Assembly: GCA_038322575.1 (NCBI GenBank)
Contig: JBBQGB010000007.1
Span: 12,398 to 76,397 of the forward strand
Direction of reading: 5' to 3'
DNA: 64,000 nt
Origin: JACMOY01 sp038322575
Lineage (GTDB): Bacteria; Actinomycetota; Actinomycetes; Actinomycetales; Angustibacteraceae
The notes beneath the pieces are model-generated. The model had not been told where the DNA came from. It worked only from the letters and a program-made list of their open reading frames with translations, and searched no databases. The translations under genes were made by a program, and so were the position numbers. This document shows positions 45,766 to 55,469 of this stretch, piece by piece (within the stretch, counting starts at the first letter, position 1; each line of letters begins with the position of its first letter).

Positions 45766-45873
45766 GACCGCGCCGCCGCCACACCGACAGGCGCGATCCG
45801 CGGTGCGGCCGGGCAGGCGTGCTCGAGCAGCGCGCGGCGGCCCGTCGCGCCTGTTCGGGTGGCTGCTGACGAG

Positions 45874-46794
45874 TCAGCCGGGCGGCACCCGGACGGTGCC
45901 GCTCGCCATCGCCACGACCTCACCGCCGACCCGGCAGGCCACGGCGCGGCCGCCGGTCGCGGTGACCTCGCCGTGCAGCGTCGACGGCCGGCCCATCTCG
46001 ACGCCCTGCCGCACGGTGAACGTCGAGGTGCCCTCGCCGTCCAGCAGCCCGTGGGCGACCAGGACGACGGCCAGACCCAACGCCGCCGAGCCCGTCGCAG
46101 GGTCCTCGGCCGCGCCGATGTCGTCGGTGAACACCCGCACCCGGGCCGTGCCGTCGTGCCACCCCACGACCGACACCCCCGCGAGGCCGGCGCTGTGCGA
46201 CCGCAGCGAGCGCAGCAACCGCAGGTCCGGCATCGCCGTGGCGACGGCGCCGGGGCGCACCATCAGGTAGCCGAAGTCCAGTCCGGCCCCGGCGACCAGG
46301 GTGGGCAGGCCGACCAGGTCGCCGACCCCGAGGCCGGTCGCCGCGAGGGGCCCGGCCGGGTCGATCTGGTGCGCGACCCGCGGGTCGGTGCCGCCGACCC
46401 AGGTCACCTCCCCGGCGCCGGCACCCAGCTGGACGGGGACCAACCCTGCGGTGCACCCCTGCACCAGCGCCCGCCCGGCCACCAGGCCGCGCCGCGCCAG
46501 GGCCCACGCGGCTCCGACCGAGGGGTGGCCGGCGAACGGCAGCTCGGTCATCGGGGTGAAGATCCGCACCCGGTAGTCGGTGTCCGTCGCGTGCGGGGTG
46601 GGGGTGACGAAGACGGTCTCGGACAGGTTGAACTCGCGGGCCAGGGCCTGCAGGGCGCTGGTGGGCAGGTCGTGCGCGCCGTACACGACCGCCAGGGCGT
46701 TGCCGGCGAACGGGGTCGGGGTGAACACGTCCACGACGTCGTAGTCGAGCGCCGTGGGCCTCGGGTCCGCGCCGGTCGGGTCCACGGCGCTCAC
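45874..46794 (-). CDS. PhzF-family epimerase/isomerase
   Basis: 306 residues from GTG 46794. Two-domain diaminopimelate-epimerase-like fold: DYDVVDVFTPTPFAGNALAV, the general base Glu in REFNLSETVFV, RIFTPMTELPFAGHPSVGAA and AAEDPATGSAALGLA. The family includes PhzF of phenazine synthesis, but most members lie outside phenazine clusters and have unknown substrates, as here. Only 25 bp separate its start from the divergent MgtE-N gene. Confidence 0.92.
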   Translation of the reverse strand: MSAVDPTGADPRPTALDYDVVDVFTPTPFAGNALAVVYGAHDLPTSALQALAREFNLSETVFVTPTPHATDTDYRVRIFTPMTELPFAGHPSVGAAWALARRGLVAGRALVQGCTAGLVPVQLGAGAGEVTWVGGTDPRVAHQIDPAGPLAATGLGVGDLVGLPTLVAGAGLDFGYLMVRPGAVATAMPDLRLLRSLRSHSAGLAGVSVVGWHDGTARVRVFTDDIGAAEDPATGSAALGLAVVLVAHGLLDGEGTSTFTVRQGVEMGRPSTLHGEVTATGGRAVACRVGGEVVAMASGTVRVPPG

Positions 46795-46806
46795 CGTACG
46801 CGGCGC

Positions 46807-46812
46807 TAGCCT
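46807..46812 (+). promoter_or_regulatory. -10 hexamer TAGCCT of the MgtE-N/CBS gene
   Basis: TAGCCT ends 7 nt before GTG 46820 with no Shine-Dalgarno; it fixes that start and implies a leaderless mRNA. Confidence 0.5.
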
Positions 46813-46819
46813 GTGCGAC

Positions 46820-48172
46820 GTGAGCGGAGCCCCCCCGCGCGTCTACGTCGCCCGCATGTCCGGCCTCGCCGTCTTCGACCCCCTCGGTGACCAGGTCGGT
46901 CGCGCCCGCGACGTCGTCGTCGTGCTCCGGGCGGGGGCGCTGCCCCCCCTGGTCGTCGGCCTGGTGGTCGAGGTGCCGGGCCGCCGCCGCGTGTTCCTGC
47001 CGATGCCCCGCGTCACGAGCATCGACGGCGGCCAGGTGATCACGACCGGGGTGGTGAACCTGCGCCGGTTCGAGCCGCGCCCCAGCGAGACCCTGGTGCT
47101 CGCCGAGCTGCTCGACCGCCCCGTCACGATGGTGGACGGCAGTGGCGACGTCATCGTCGAGGACGTCGCGATGACCCAGCAGCGCACCCGCGACTGGGTG
47201 ATCAGCAAGCTGTTCGTGCGCCGCGGGACGCCGGCCCGCGGGCTGTCGAGCCGGTTGCGCAAGCGCGGCGAGACCCTGCTCGTCGAGGTCGACCAGGTCA
47301 GCGGGCTGTCCCTGGTCGCGACCGGGCAGGGCGTGTCGAACCTGCTGGCGACCTTCGCCTCGCTCAAGGCCGCCGACCTCGCCGACGTCATCCGCGACCT
47401 GTCCCCGCAGCGCCGCGCGGACGTCGCCGCCGGCCTGGACGACGAGAAGCTGGCCGACGTCCTCGAGGAGCTGCCCGAGGACGACCAGGTCGAGATCCTC
47501 ACCCAGCTGAAGAACGAGCGCGCCGCCGACGTCCTCGAGGCCATGCAGCCCGACGACGCCGCCGACCTGCTGTCCGAGCTGCCGGCCGAGACCGCCGAGA
47601 ACCTGCTGCGCCTGATGGAACCGGACGACGCCGCCCCGCTGCGCCGGCTGCTCACCTACGACGAGGACACCGCAGGCGGCCTGATGACCACCGAGCCGGT
47701 GATCCTGGCCCCGGACGCGACGATCGCCGAGGCGCTGGCCGTCGTGCGCCGCGAGGAGCTCAGCCCCTCGCTGGCCTCCAACGTGTACGTCTGCCGCCCG
47801 CCGCTGGAGACCCCCACCGGCCGGTTCCTCGGGCTGGTGCACATCCAGCGGATGCTGCGCGAGCCGCCGAACGCGGCCATCGGCGGCATCGTCGACAAGG
47901 ACATCGAGGCGCTGCTGCCCAGCGCGACCCTCGGCCAGGTGACCCGGTTCCTCGCGACGTACAACCTGGTCGGGGTGCCGATCGCGGACGACGAGGGCCA
48001 CCTGCTGGGCGCGGTGACGGTGGACGACGTCCTCGACCACATCCTGCCGCAGGACTGGCGCGAGACGCCCGAGCCGCTGCGCCACCCCCGGCCCGAGAGC
48101 TCGAAGGCGAGCAAGCCCCCGTCGACCAAGGTCAAGACGAAGAAGGCCAAGGCGGCCCGCCGTGGCGCGTGA
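46820..48172 (+). CDS. MgtE N-domain and CBS-pair protein
   Basis: 450 residues from GTG 46820. A PRC-barrel-like N-terminus (VFDPLGDQVGRARDVVVVL), an MgtE N domain of helical repeats near 180-290 (LSPQRRADVAAGLDDEKLADVLEELP) and a CBS pair near 290-420 (GGLMTTEPVILAPDATIAEAL) are followed by a Lys-rich tail. The membrane channel of MgtE is missing, so this is a soluble, possibly Mg- or nucleotide-sensing relative (like Rv1232c), not a transporter. It overlaps the DUF1003 gene by 11 bp. Confidence 0.9.
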   Translation: MSGAPPRVYVARMSGLAVFDPLGDQVGRARDVVVVLRAGALPPLVVGLVVEVPGRRRVFLPMPRVTSIDGGQVITTGVVNLRRFEPRPSETLVLAELLDRPVTMVDGSGDVIVEDVAMTQQRTRDWVISKLFVRRGTPARGLSSRLRKRGETLLVEVDQVSGLSLVATGQGVSNLLATFASLKAADLADVIRDLSPQRRADVAAGLDDEKLADVLEELPEDDQVEILTQLKNERAADVLEAMQPDDAADLLSELPAETAENLLRLMEPDDAAPLRRLLTYDEDTAGGLMTTEPVILAPDATIAEALAVVRREELSPSLASNVYVCRPPLETPTGRFLGLVHIQRMLREPPNAAIGGIVDKDIEALLPSATLGQVTRFLATYNLVGVPIADDEGHLLGAVTVDDVLDHILPQDWRETPEPLRHPRPESSKASKPPSTKVKTKKAKAARRGA

Positions 48173-48713
48173 GCCGCGCGGCCGCACCCCCCGGCTGGAC
48201 CAGCCGCGCGAGGTGCGGCGCTCGCTGATCAGCCGGCCCAGCGTCGACCCCGAGGTGTTCGGCCGGGTGTCGGAGCGCTTCGCCCGGTTCCTCGGCACGG
48301 CGCGGTTCCTGGTCTACCTGACCGTGTTCGTGCTCGTCTGGCTGGCCTGGAACTCCTTCGCACCGGTCGAGCTGCAGTTCGACCCGAAGGCGCTGAACTA
48401 CACCCTGCTGACGCTGATCCTGTCGCTGCAGGCGTCCTACGCCGCCCCGCTGATCCTGCTCGCCCAGAACCGGCAGACCGACCGCGACCGCGTCGTCGGC
48501 GAGCAGGACCGGGCCCGGGACGAGCGGGGCCTGGCCGACACCGAGTACCTGACCCGCGAGGTCGCCTCGCTGCGGATCGCCATGCGCGAGGTGGCCACGC
48601 GCGACTTCGTGCGGTCCGAGCTGCGGGCGCTGCTCGAGGAGCTCGACGAGCGGGCGGCTGCGCACGGCGAGGACGAGGCGGACGCCCCGGCGGGCGGGTC
48701 GACGTCCGGCTGA
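48162..48713 (+). CDS. DUF1003 membrane protein
   Basis: 183 residues from GTG 48162, overlapping the end of the MgtE-N gene. The DUF1003 core has two membrane segments (LVYLTVFVLVWLAWNSF and YTLLTLILSLQASYAAPLILL), followed by a Gln/Arg/Asp-rich coiled-coil tail (QNRQTDRDRV). Function is unknown; the pairing with an MgtE-N/CBS gene is conserved in actinobacteria. Confidence 0.9.
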   Translation: MAREPRGRTPRLDQPREVRRSLISRPSVDPEVFGRVSERFARFLGTARFLVYLTVFVLVWLAWNSFAPVELQFDPKALNYTLLTLILSLQASYAAPLILLAQNRQTDRDRVVGEQDRARDERGLADTEYLTREVASLRIAMREVATRDFVRSELRALLEELDERAAAHGEDEADAPAGGSTSG

Positions 48714-48752
48714 CCGCTTCACTCCGGCCGCACTCGTGCCGATGCCCCACCC

Positions 48753-50753
48753 ATGTCGTCCGCCACCCCCGAAACGGTCGCGCTCCCGCCGCAGTACAAC
48801 CCCGGCGGAGAGCTGCGCTCGACCCTGGTGGCCGTGCCCCTGTCCCAGACAACCGAGCGCATCCCCGGCGCGCCGGTGCGACGCCGGCTCGGTGAGGTGC
48901 TCACCGACCAGGGGCTGGTGACCCCCGAGCAGCTCGAGCAGGCCCTGCAGGTGCAGGTCGCCGACCCGCCGCCGCGGCGGCGGCTGGGTCAGGTCGTGGC
49001 CTCGCTCGGGTTCGCCACCGAGCGCGAGGTGGCCGAGGCGCTGGCGACCTCGCTCGGGCTCTCGGCCGCCGACCTGTCGCGGATCGTGCCGGCCCCGGAC
49101 GTCGTGCGGCTGCTGCCGCGGGCGGTGGCCGAGCGCACCGGCGTCCTGGTGCTCGACCGCCACCCCAGCGGCGGGCTGGTCATCGCGACCTCCGACCCGA
49201 CCAACGTGCTGGCCCTGGACGACGTCCGGATGTACACGCAGGCGCCCGAGCTGTTCGTCGTCGTGGCGCCGGCCACCCAGATCAAGGACCACCTGACCCG
49301 CGCCTGGTCGCTGTCGGAGGACACCTCCGGCGTCAGCATGATCGCTGAGGAGCTCGAGGAGACCTCTGCGGAGGACTTCGGAGCCGGCGGGGTCGACGAC
49401 GCCCCCATCGTCAAGCTGGTCAACCAGGTGCTCGCCGACGCCGCCCGGATGCGGGCGTCCGACATCCACATCGAGATGCAGCGCGACGGGCTGCGCATCC
49501 GCTACCGCGTCGACGGGCTGCTGCGCGACGTGATGACCGCACCGCGACGGCTCGGCCCGGCGATCGTCAGCCGGGTCAAGATCATGTCCGGCCTCGACAT
49601 CGCCGAGCGGCGCATCCCCCAGGACGGTCGCAGCCGCATCGTGGTGGACGGCTCGGCGATCGACACCCGGGTGAGCACCCTGCCATCGCTGCACGGCGAG
49701 AAGATCGTCGTCCGGCTGCTGACCCGCGCCGACAGCGTGCCCTCGCTGGAGTCGCTGGGGTTCGAGGAGGACCAGCTCAAGGCGTTCCTCGCCTCGCTGG
49801 CCGTGCCGCAGGGGCTGGTGCTGATCACCGGCCCGACCGGCTCGGGCAAGACCAACACGCTGTACGCCGCGATCAACCAGACCATGACGCCGGACAAGAA
49901 CATCGTCACCCTGGAGGACCCGATCGAGGTGCAGCTGCCCGGCATCACGCAGGTGCAGGTGAACGAGAAGTCCGGCATGACCTTCGACCGCGGGCTGCGC
50001 TCGATCCTGCGCCAGGACCCCGACATCATCCTGGTCGGTGAGGTGCGTGACGCGCTCACGGCCGAGCTGGCGCTGAAGGCCTCGATCACCGGCCACCTCG
50101 TGCTCACCACCCTGCACACCAACTCAGCGGTGGCGGCCCTGACCCGGCTGGTCGACATGGGGGTCGAGCCGTTCCTGGTGGCCTCGTCGCTCACCGCGGC
50201 GGTGGCCCAGCGGCTGGTGCGCAAGCCGTGCGACTCGTGCGCCGAGGGCTACATCCCGGACGAGTCCACCCTGACCCTGCTGGGCCTTCGGATCGACGAC
50301 ATCCTGGACGCGACCCCGCTGATGGGCACCGGCTGCCCGGACTGCGCCGGCACCGGGTACCGCGGCCGCACCGCCGTGTACGAGGTGCTCGTCGTCGACA
50401 CCGCCATGCGGACCGTGCTGATGACCTCGGCCACCGAGTCCGCCGTCGGCGCCCAGGCCCGCGCCTCGGGCATGAAGACCCTGCGGGCCAGCGCGCTGGA
50501 CAAGGCCAAGCGCGGGGAGACCACGTTCGAGGAGGCCGTGCGCGTCACCCACTCCGACCACTCGGGCGGCAAGTCGTGCCACTCGTGCGAGCGCGGCGTC
50601 GACAACGGGATGGTGCTGTGCCCCTGGTGCACGGTCCCGCTGGACATCGGCAGCTGCCAGTCCTGCTCGCGGCAGCTGGACCCCGACTGGATGGTCTGCC
50701 CGTGGTGCCGCGAGCCCGCCGTCACCAAGGCCCCCGCCCCGCCCGCCGCCTAG
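48753..50753 (+). CDS. PilB/GspE-type secretion ATPase with extra C-terminal zinc ribbons
   Basis: 666 residues. The T2SSE N-domain (about 45-145: RRRLGEVLTDQGLVTPEQLE) precedes a complete ATPase with Walker A GPTGSGKTN near 360, Asp box (TLEDPIEVQLPGITQVQVN), Walker B (DIILVGEVRD) and His box (TLHTNSAV). The usual C2-C2 zinc site of this family is there (CDSCAEG near 492, CPDC near 528). Beyond it, residues about 608-655 hold four more CXXC pairs (CHSC, CPWC, CQSC, CPWC), a double zinc ribbon. No pilC, pilin or peptidase gene adjoins it. Confidence 0.9.
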   Translation: MSSATPETVALPPQYNPGGELRSTLVAVPLSQTTERIPGAPVRRRLGEVLTDQGLVTPEQLEQALQVQVADPPPRRRLGQVVASLGFATEREVAEALATSLGLSAADLSRIVPAPDVVRLLPRAVAERTGVLVLDRHPSGGLVIATSDPTNVLALDDVRMYTQAPELFVVVAPATQIKDHLTRAWSLSEDTSGVSMIAEELEETSAEDFGAGGVDDAPIVKLVNQVLADAARMRASDIHIEMQRDGLRIRYRVDGLLRDVMTAPRRLGPAIVSRVKIMSGLDIAERRIPQDGRSRIVVDGSAIDTRVSTLPSLHGEKIVVRLLTRADSVPSLESLGFEEDQLKAFLASLAVPQGLVLITGPTGSGKTNTLYAAINQTMTPDKNIVTLEDPIEVQLPGITQVQVNEKSGMTFDRGLRSILRQDPDIILVGEVRDALTAELALKASITGHLVLTTLHTNSAVAALTRLVDMGVEPFLVASSLTAAVAQRLVRKPCDSCAEGYIPDESTLTLLGLRIDDILDATPLMGTGCPDCAGTGYRGRTAVYEVLVVDTAMRTVLMTSATESAVGAQARASGMKTLRASALDKAKRGETTFEEAVRVTHSDHSGGKSCHSCERGVDNGMVLCPWCTVPLDIGSCQSCSRQLDPDWMVCPWCREPAVTKAPAPPAA

Positions 50754-51229
50754 TCCGGCCCGCGCTGCTGCGGCAGCAGCTTGGCGCACACCCGGCCGAG
50801 GGTGGCCAGCTCGGGCCCGGTCAGCTTGTCGACCACGTGCTCGCCGATCCCGCGCAGGTGGGTGCGCGCGGCCCGGCGCAGCGTCGACACGCCCTCCTCG
50901 GTGACCACGGCGAGCACGCCGCGGGCGTCGCCCGGGCTGGGCTCGCGGCGCACGTAGCCCAGGGCCGCCATCCGGTCGACCAGGCGGGTCAGCCCGCTGC
51001 GCGAGAGCAGCACGGCCTGCGCCAGCTCGGTCATCCGCAGCCGGTGCTCGGGCGCCTCGACCAGCTGCACCAGGACGTCGTACATGGCCAGGCTCGGCTG
51101 CCGGTCGGCGGCCAGGTCGGCCTCGAGCCGGCTGATGACGTAGGCGTGGGCCCGCAGGAACAGCCGCCAGTCGTCGAGCTGGACCTGGTCCAGCCGACGC
51201 AGACCCCGCAGCTCGTCCACGCCGGTCAT
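50750..51229 (-). CDS. MarR-family regulator
   Basis: 159 residues from ATG 51229. Winged helix with MTELAQAVLLSRSGLTRLVDRM, GYVRREPSPGDARGVLAVVT as the wing, and dimerisation helices at both ends. Its stop shares the CTAG tetramer with the PilB-type gene stop on the other strand. It is divergent from mrp; target genes are unknown. Confidence 0.92.
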   Translation of the reverse strand: MTGVDELRGLRRLDQVQLDDWRLFLRAHAYVISRLEADLAADRQPSLAMYDVLVQLVEAPEHRLRMTELAQAVLLSRSGLTRLVDRMAALGYVRREPSPGDARGVLAVVTEEGVSTLRRAARTHLRGIGEHVVDKLTGPELATLGRVCAKLLPQQRGPD

Positions 51230-51277
51230 GCTAGGGCCAGCGCGCCGCCCGCCGCGGCAGCCGCGCGCCCGGCCACC

Positions 51278-51283
51278 TAGCAT
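51278..51283 (+). promoter_or_regulatory. -10 hexamer TAGCAT of mrp
   Basis: TAGCAT ends 6 nt before ATG 51290. The intervening CGAGGG is too close to act as a Shine-Dalgarno, so a leaderless mRNA is likely. Confidence 0.5.
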
Positions 51284-51289
51284 CGAGGG

Positions 51290-52423
51290 ATGGCCCTTCC
51301 CTCGAACGAGCAGGTCCTCGAGGTGCTCGCGCGCGTCGACGACCCCGAGATCAAGAAGCCGATCACCGAGCTCGGCATGGTCAAGGAGGTCGTGGTCGGC
51401 GCGGACGGCGTGGTGGTCGTCGGCATCTTCCTCACCGTCTCTGGCTGCCCGCTGAAGGACACCATCACCCGCGAGGTCACCGCCGCGGTGAGCGCGCTGC
51501 CCGGCGTCACCGGCGTCCGCGTCGACCTGGACGTCATGAGCGACGAGCAGCGCAAGGGCCTGCGCGAGCAGCTGCGCGGGGGGCAGGCCGAGCGCGAGGT
51601 GCCCTTCGCCAACCCCGGCTCGCTGACCCGGGTGTACGCCGTCGCGTCCGGCAAGGGCGGCGTCGGCAAGTCCTCGGTCACGGTCAACCTCGCCGCCGCG
51701 ATGGCCGCCGACGGGCTGCGGGTGGGCGTCGTCGACGCCGACGTGTACGGCTTCTCGGTGCCGCGTATGCTCGGCGTCGAGCAGCGGCCCACCCAGGTCG
51801 ACGACATGATCCTGCCGCCGATCGCGCACGGGGTGAAGGTCATCTCGATCGGCATGTTCGTGCCCGCCGGGCAGCCGGTGGTCTGGCGCGGGCCGATGCT
51901 GCACCGGGCCCTGCAGCAGTTCCTGTCCGACGTCTTCTGGGGCGACCTGGACGTCCTGCTGCTCGACCTGCCCCCGGGCACCGGCGACATCGCCATCTCC
52001 ACCGCCCAGCTGGTGCCCGGCGCCGAGATCCTCGTGGTCACCACCCCGCAGCGGGCGGCCGCCGAGGTGGCCGAGCGCGCCGGGTCGATCGCGCTGCAGA
52101 CCCACCAGCACGTGGTCGGCGTGGTCGAGAACATGTCGTGGCTGGAGCAGCCGGACGGGTCGCGGCTCGAGCTGTTCGGCGCCGGCGGCGGCCAGACCGT
52201 CGCCGACTCGCTGACCCGCGCCACCGGCGCGACGGTGCCGTTGCTGGCCCAGGTGCCGATGGACGTCACCCTGCGCGAGGGCGGCGACTCGGGCATGCCC
52301 GTCGTCCTGTCGCACCCGGACTCCGCCGCCGCCGTCGCGCTGCGCGGCGTCGCGCGCACCCTCTCGCGCCGGGCCCGTGGCCTGGCCGGGCGATCGCTCG
52401 GCCTGACCCCCGTCGGCCGCTGA
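51290..52423 (+). CDS. mrp: Mrp/ApbC P-loop ATPase, iron-sulfur carrier
   Basis: 377 residues. An N-terminal MIP18/DUF59 domain (about 5-80: VDDPEIKKPITELGMVKEV, SGCPLKDTITREV) is fused to a MinD-like P-loop domain with the deviant Walker A GKGGVGKSS near residue 121 and LLLDLPPGTGD. Mrp proteins bind and deliver 4Fe-4S clusters. The CXXC cluster motif of some Mrp proteins is not seen, common in this actinobacterial form. Its end faces tatB across the 60-bp palindrome. Confidence 0.95.
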   Translation: MALPSNEQVLEVLARVDDPEIKKPITELGMVKEVVVGADGVVVVGIFLTVSGCPLKDTITREVTAAVSALPGVTGVRVDLDVMSDEQRKGLREQLRGGQAEREVPFANPGSLTRVYAVASGKGGVGKSSVTVNLAAAMAADGLRVGVVDADVYGFSVPRMLGVEQRPTQVDDMILPPIAHGVKVISIGMFVPAGQPVVWRGPMLHRALQQFLSDVFWGDLDVLLLDLPPGTGDIAISTAQLVPGAEILVVTTPQRAAAEVAERAGSIALQTHQHVVGVVENMSWLEQPDGSRLELFGAGGGQTVADSLTRATGATVPLLAQVPMDVTLREGGDSGMPVVLSHPDSAAAVALRGVARTLSRRARGLAGRSLGLTPVGR

Positions 52424-52440
52424 CCGACGTCCGGTCGCGG

Positions 52441-52500
52441 CACTTGCTGCACTAGTTGACATCCTCCTCGCGAGGACGATGTCACTTAGTGACGCAAGTG
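52441..52500. repeat. 60-bp imperfect palindrome between mrp and tatB
   Basis: Two 30-bp arms meet at 52470/52471 and match at 25 of 30 positions: outer CACTTGC/GCAAGTG, middle CACTA/TAGTG, then TGACATC/GATGTCA and inner TCCTCG/CGAGGA. It is about 52% GC in a roughly 75% GC background. It lies between convergent stops, so it can serve as a bidirectional terminator, but its length and composition suggest an acquired palindromic element. Confidence 0.85.
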
Positions 52501-52516
52501 CGGGTGACCCCGGGGG

Positions 52517-52993
52517 TCAGGTGGCGTCGAGGTCGTACGTCGGCGCCGGGCTCGGCGCGGGCGCCGGCGTCACGGGGGTGATGGGGGCGTCCGAGCTGAG
52601 CCGCGAGCGTGAGGTCGGGGCGTCCGCCGGGACGTCGATGGCGTCGGCCGGGACGTCGATGGCGTCCGCGCCCTCGTCGGTGGGACGCATGGCCGGCGGG
52701 ACGTTCGGCGCCCGGTCGCTGACACCGCTCGGTTCGTCGTCGTCGTCGAGCAGGGCGTCGCGCACGATGCGGCGCGGGTCGTAGCGGCGCGGGTCCAGCT
52801 TCTGCCAGTCGATGTCGTCGAACTCCTCGCCCATCTCGCCGCGCACCTGCTCGCGGGCGTTGCGGGCGAAGGTGCGCGTCTCGCGCACCAGCTTGCCGAG
52901 CTGGGCGGCGTACGTGGGCAGCCGCTCGGGACCGAGGACCACGACGGCCACCGCCCCCAGCACCAGGAACTCACCACCGTTGATGTCGAACAC
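52517..52993 (-). CDS. tatB: Sec-independent translocase protein TatB
   Basis: 158 residues from GTG 52993 (FDINGGEFLVLGAVAVVVLGPERLP), the canonical TatB start with hinge Gly-Pro after a single membrane helix. An amphipathic helix (LPTYAAQLGKLVRETRTFARNARE) and an acidic, Pro-rich tail follow. TatB works with TatA/TatC to export folded proteins. The tail contains ADAIDVP twice, from an 18-bp tandem DNA repeat near 52620-52670. It closes the sigE operon, as in M. tuberculosis. Confidence 0.93.
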   Translation of the reverse strand: MFDINGGEFLVLGAVAVVVLGPERLPTYAAQLGKLVRETRTFARNAREQVRGEMGEEFDDIDWQKLDPRRYDPRRIVRDALLDDDDEPSGVSDRAPNVPPAMRPTDEGADAIDVPADAIDVPADAPTSRSRLSSDAPITPVTPAPAPSPAPTYDLDAT

Positions 52994-53020
52994 GCGACCA
53001 TGGTCCCCCACCGGGGCCGA

Positions 53021-54292
<1,272 letters not shown>

Positions 54293-54362
54293 GCCCCGAT
54301 CCTGCCGCAGCGGCGGGCTGCGGGCCCACCGGGGGCGGACCGACCCGGTCGACCCGGTCGGG

Positions 54363-55469
54363 TCAGCGCAGCGGGGTCACCCAGCGGGCGGCCCGCAGCA
54401 CCGCGCGGGACGCCGTCGCCATCCAGCCGGCCGGGGCCGTGGTGGGCGCCGGGGTGGCGGGCATCGCCGCCACGACGGCGGCCAGCTGGGCGGGCGGCGC
54501 GTCGCTGACGACGGTGACGACGGTCGGGCCGGACTGCCACACCGCCTGGGTGGGCAGCCCCCGACGCAGGTGCATCCGCCGGCTCCCGGTGCCGGTCACC
54601 GCGTAGCCCTGGACCGCCGCCGGGTCCAGCGTGCCCCGCTGCTCGAAGACGCTCAGTGAGCGCAGGCCGTCCGAGTACGTCAGGTGCATGATCGGCGACC
54701 GACCGTCGGTGGCGCGCAGCGTGCGCGCGTCGTGCAGCACCAGGCCCGAGCCGCCCGAGCCGATGCCGGCGGGGCAGACCCAGCCGGAGCGGCGCAGCGC
54801 CTCCAGGCCGCCGGGACGCGCGGCCAGGGGCTCGCGGGTGGTGACCGGCGCCGCCGAGGGCCCGACCGTCACGTCCAGGTAGGCCATCGCGGCGGTGGTG
54901 CGGCCGGCCGCGTCGTACACCTCGCGACGCAGCAGCAGCCCGCTGGCGTCGTCCAGCCACAGCCGGGCGGCCGTGCTGCCGCCGCGACGCAGCAGCAGCG
55001 CGTGGGCCGACCGGCCGGCCACCTGGCCGGGTCGGTCCAGGCTCACGTCGTAGTGCGACGTCAGCAGCGACAGCGGCGCCGGGGCGCCCTCGGCGGCCGC
55101 CTCGAGGTACGGCGTCCCGTCGGGTCGGTCGGGGACCGTGACGTCCTGGTCGTGCCCGCCGCCGGTGACCGTCCCCGATCCGGCGTCGTGCGCGCGGACG
55201 GTCAGACCCCGCCCGGGCTCGTGCACGACGTCGTCCAGCGAGGACGTCGCGAGTCCCGACGACCAGGTGGCGACCAGCCGCGTGCCCGACCAGGCGAGGC
55301 CGGACTGCGCCGCGCTGGCCCGTGCGAGCCACCGGGCCACGTCGTCCGTCCCGGCGTCGACGCGCGCCGGGCGGGCCGTCGCGGGTGCGGCCACCAGCAG
55401 TGGGGCCAGACCGAGCAGGCACAGCACGGTGGCGGCCGCCAGCGCCCGGGGGTGGACGTGCGAGCTCAC
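54363..55469 (-). CDS. Exported RseB/MucB-like sigma-E regulatory protein
   Basis: 368 residues from GTG 55469, overlapping the rseA stop (GTGA). It has a signal peptide (LAAATVLCLLGLAPLLVAAPATA) and the MucB/RseB N-domain pattern (FAR-type lipid-binding beta sheet: GLAWSGTRLVATW, YDVSLDRPGQVAGRSAHALLL, RLWLDDASGLLLRREVYD). A smaller C-domain and a short hydrophobic end follow. In proteobacteria RseB shields the anti-sigma factor from proteolysis and senses off-pathway lipids or proteins. The same role for the neighbouring RseA is inferred. Confidence 0.8.
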   Translation of the reverse strand: MSSHVHPRALAAATVLCLLGLAPLLVAAPATARPARVDAGTDDVARWLARASAAQSGLAWSGTRLVATWSSGLATSSLDDVVHEPGRGLTVRAHDAGSGTVTGGGHDQDVTVPDRPDGTPYLEAAAEGAPAPLSLLTSHYDVSLDRPGQVAGRSAHALLLRRGGSTAARLWLDDASGLLLRREVYDAAGRTTAAMAYLDVTVGPSAAPVTTREPLAARPGGLEALRRSGWVCPAGIGSGGSGLVLHDARTLRATDGRSPIMHLTYSDGLRSLSVFEQRGTLDPAAVQGYAVTGTGSRRMHLRRGLPTQAVWQSGPTVVTVVSDAPPAQLAAVVAAMPATPAPTTAPAGWMATASRAVLRAARWVTPLR

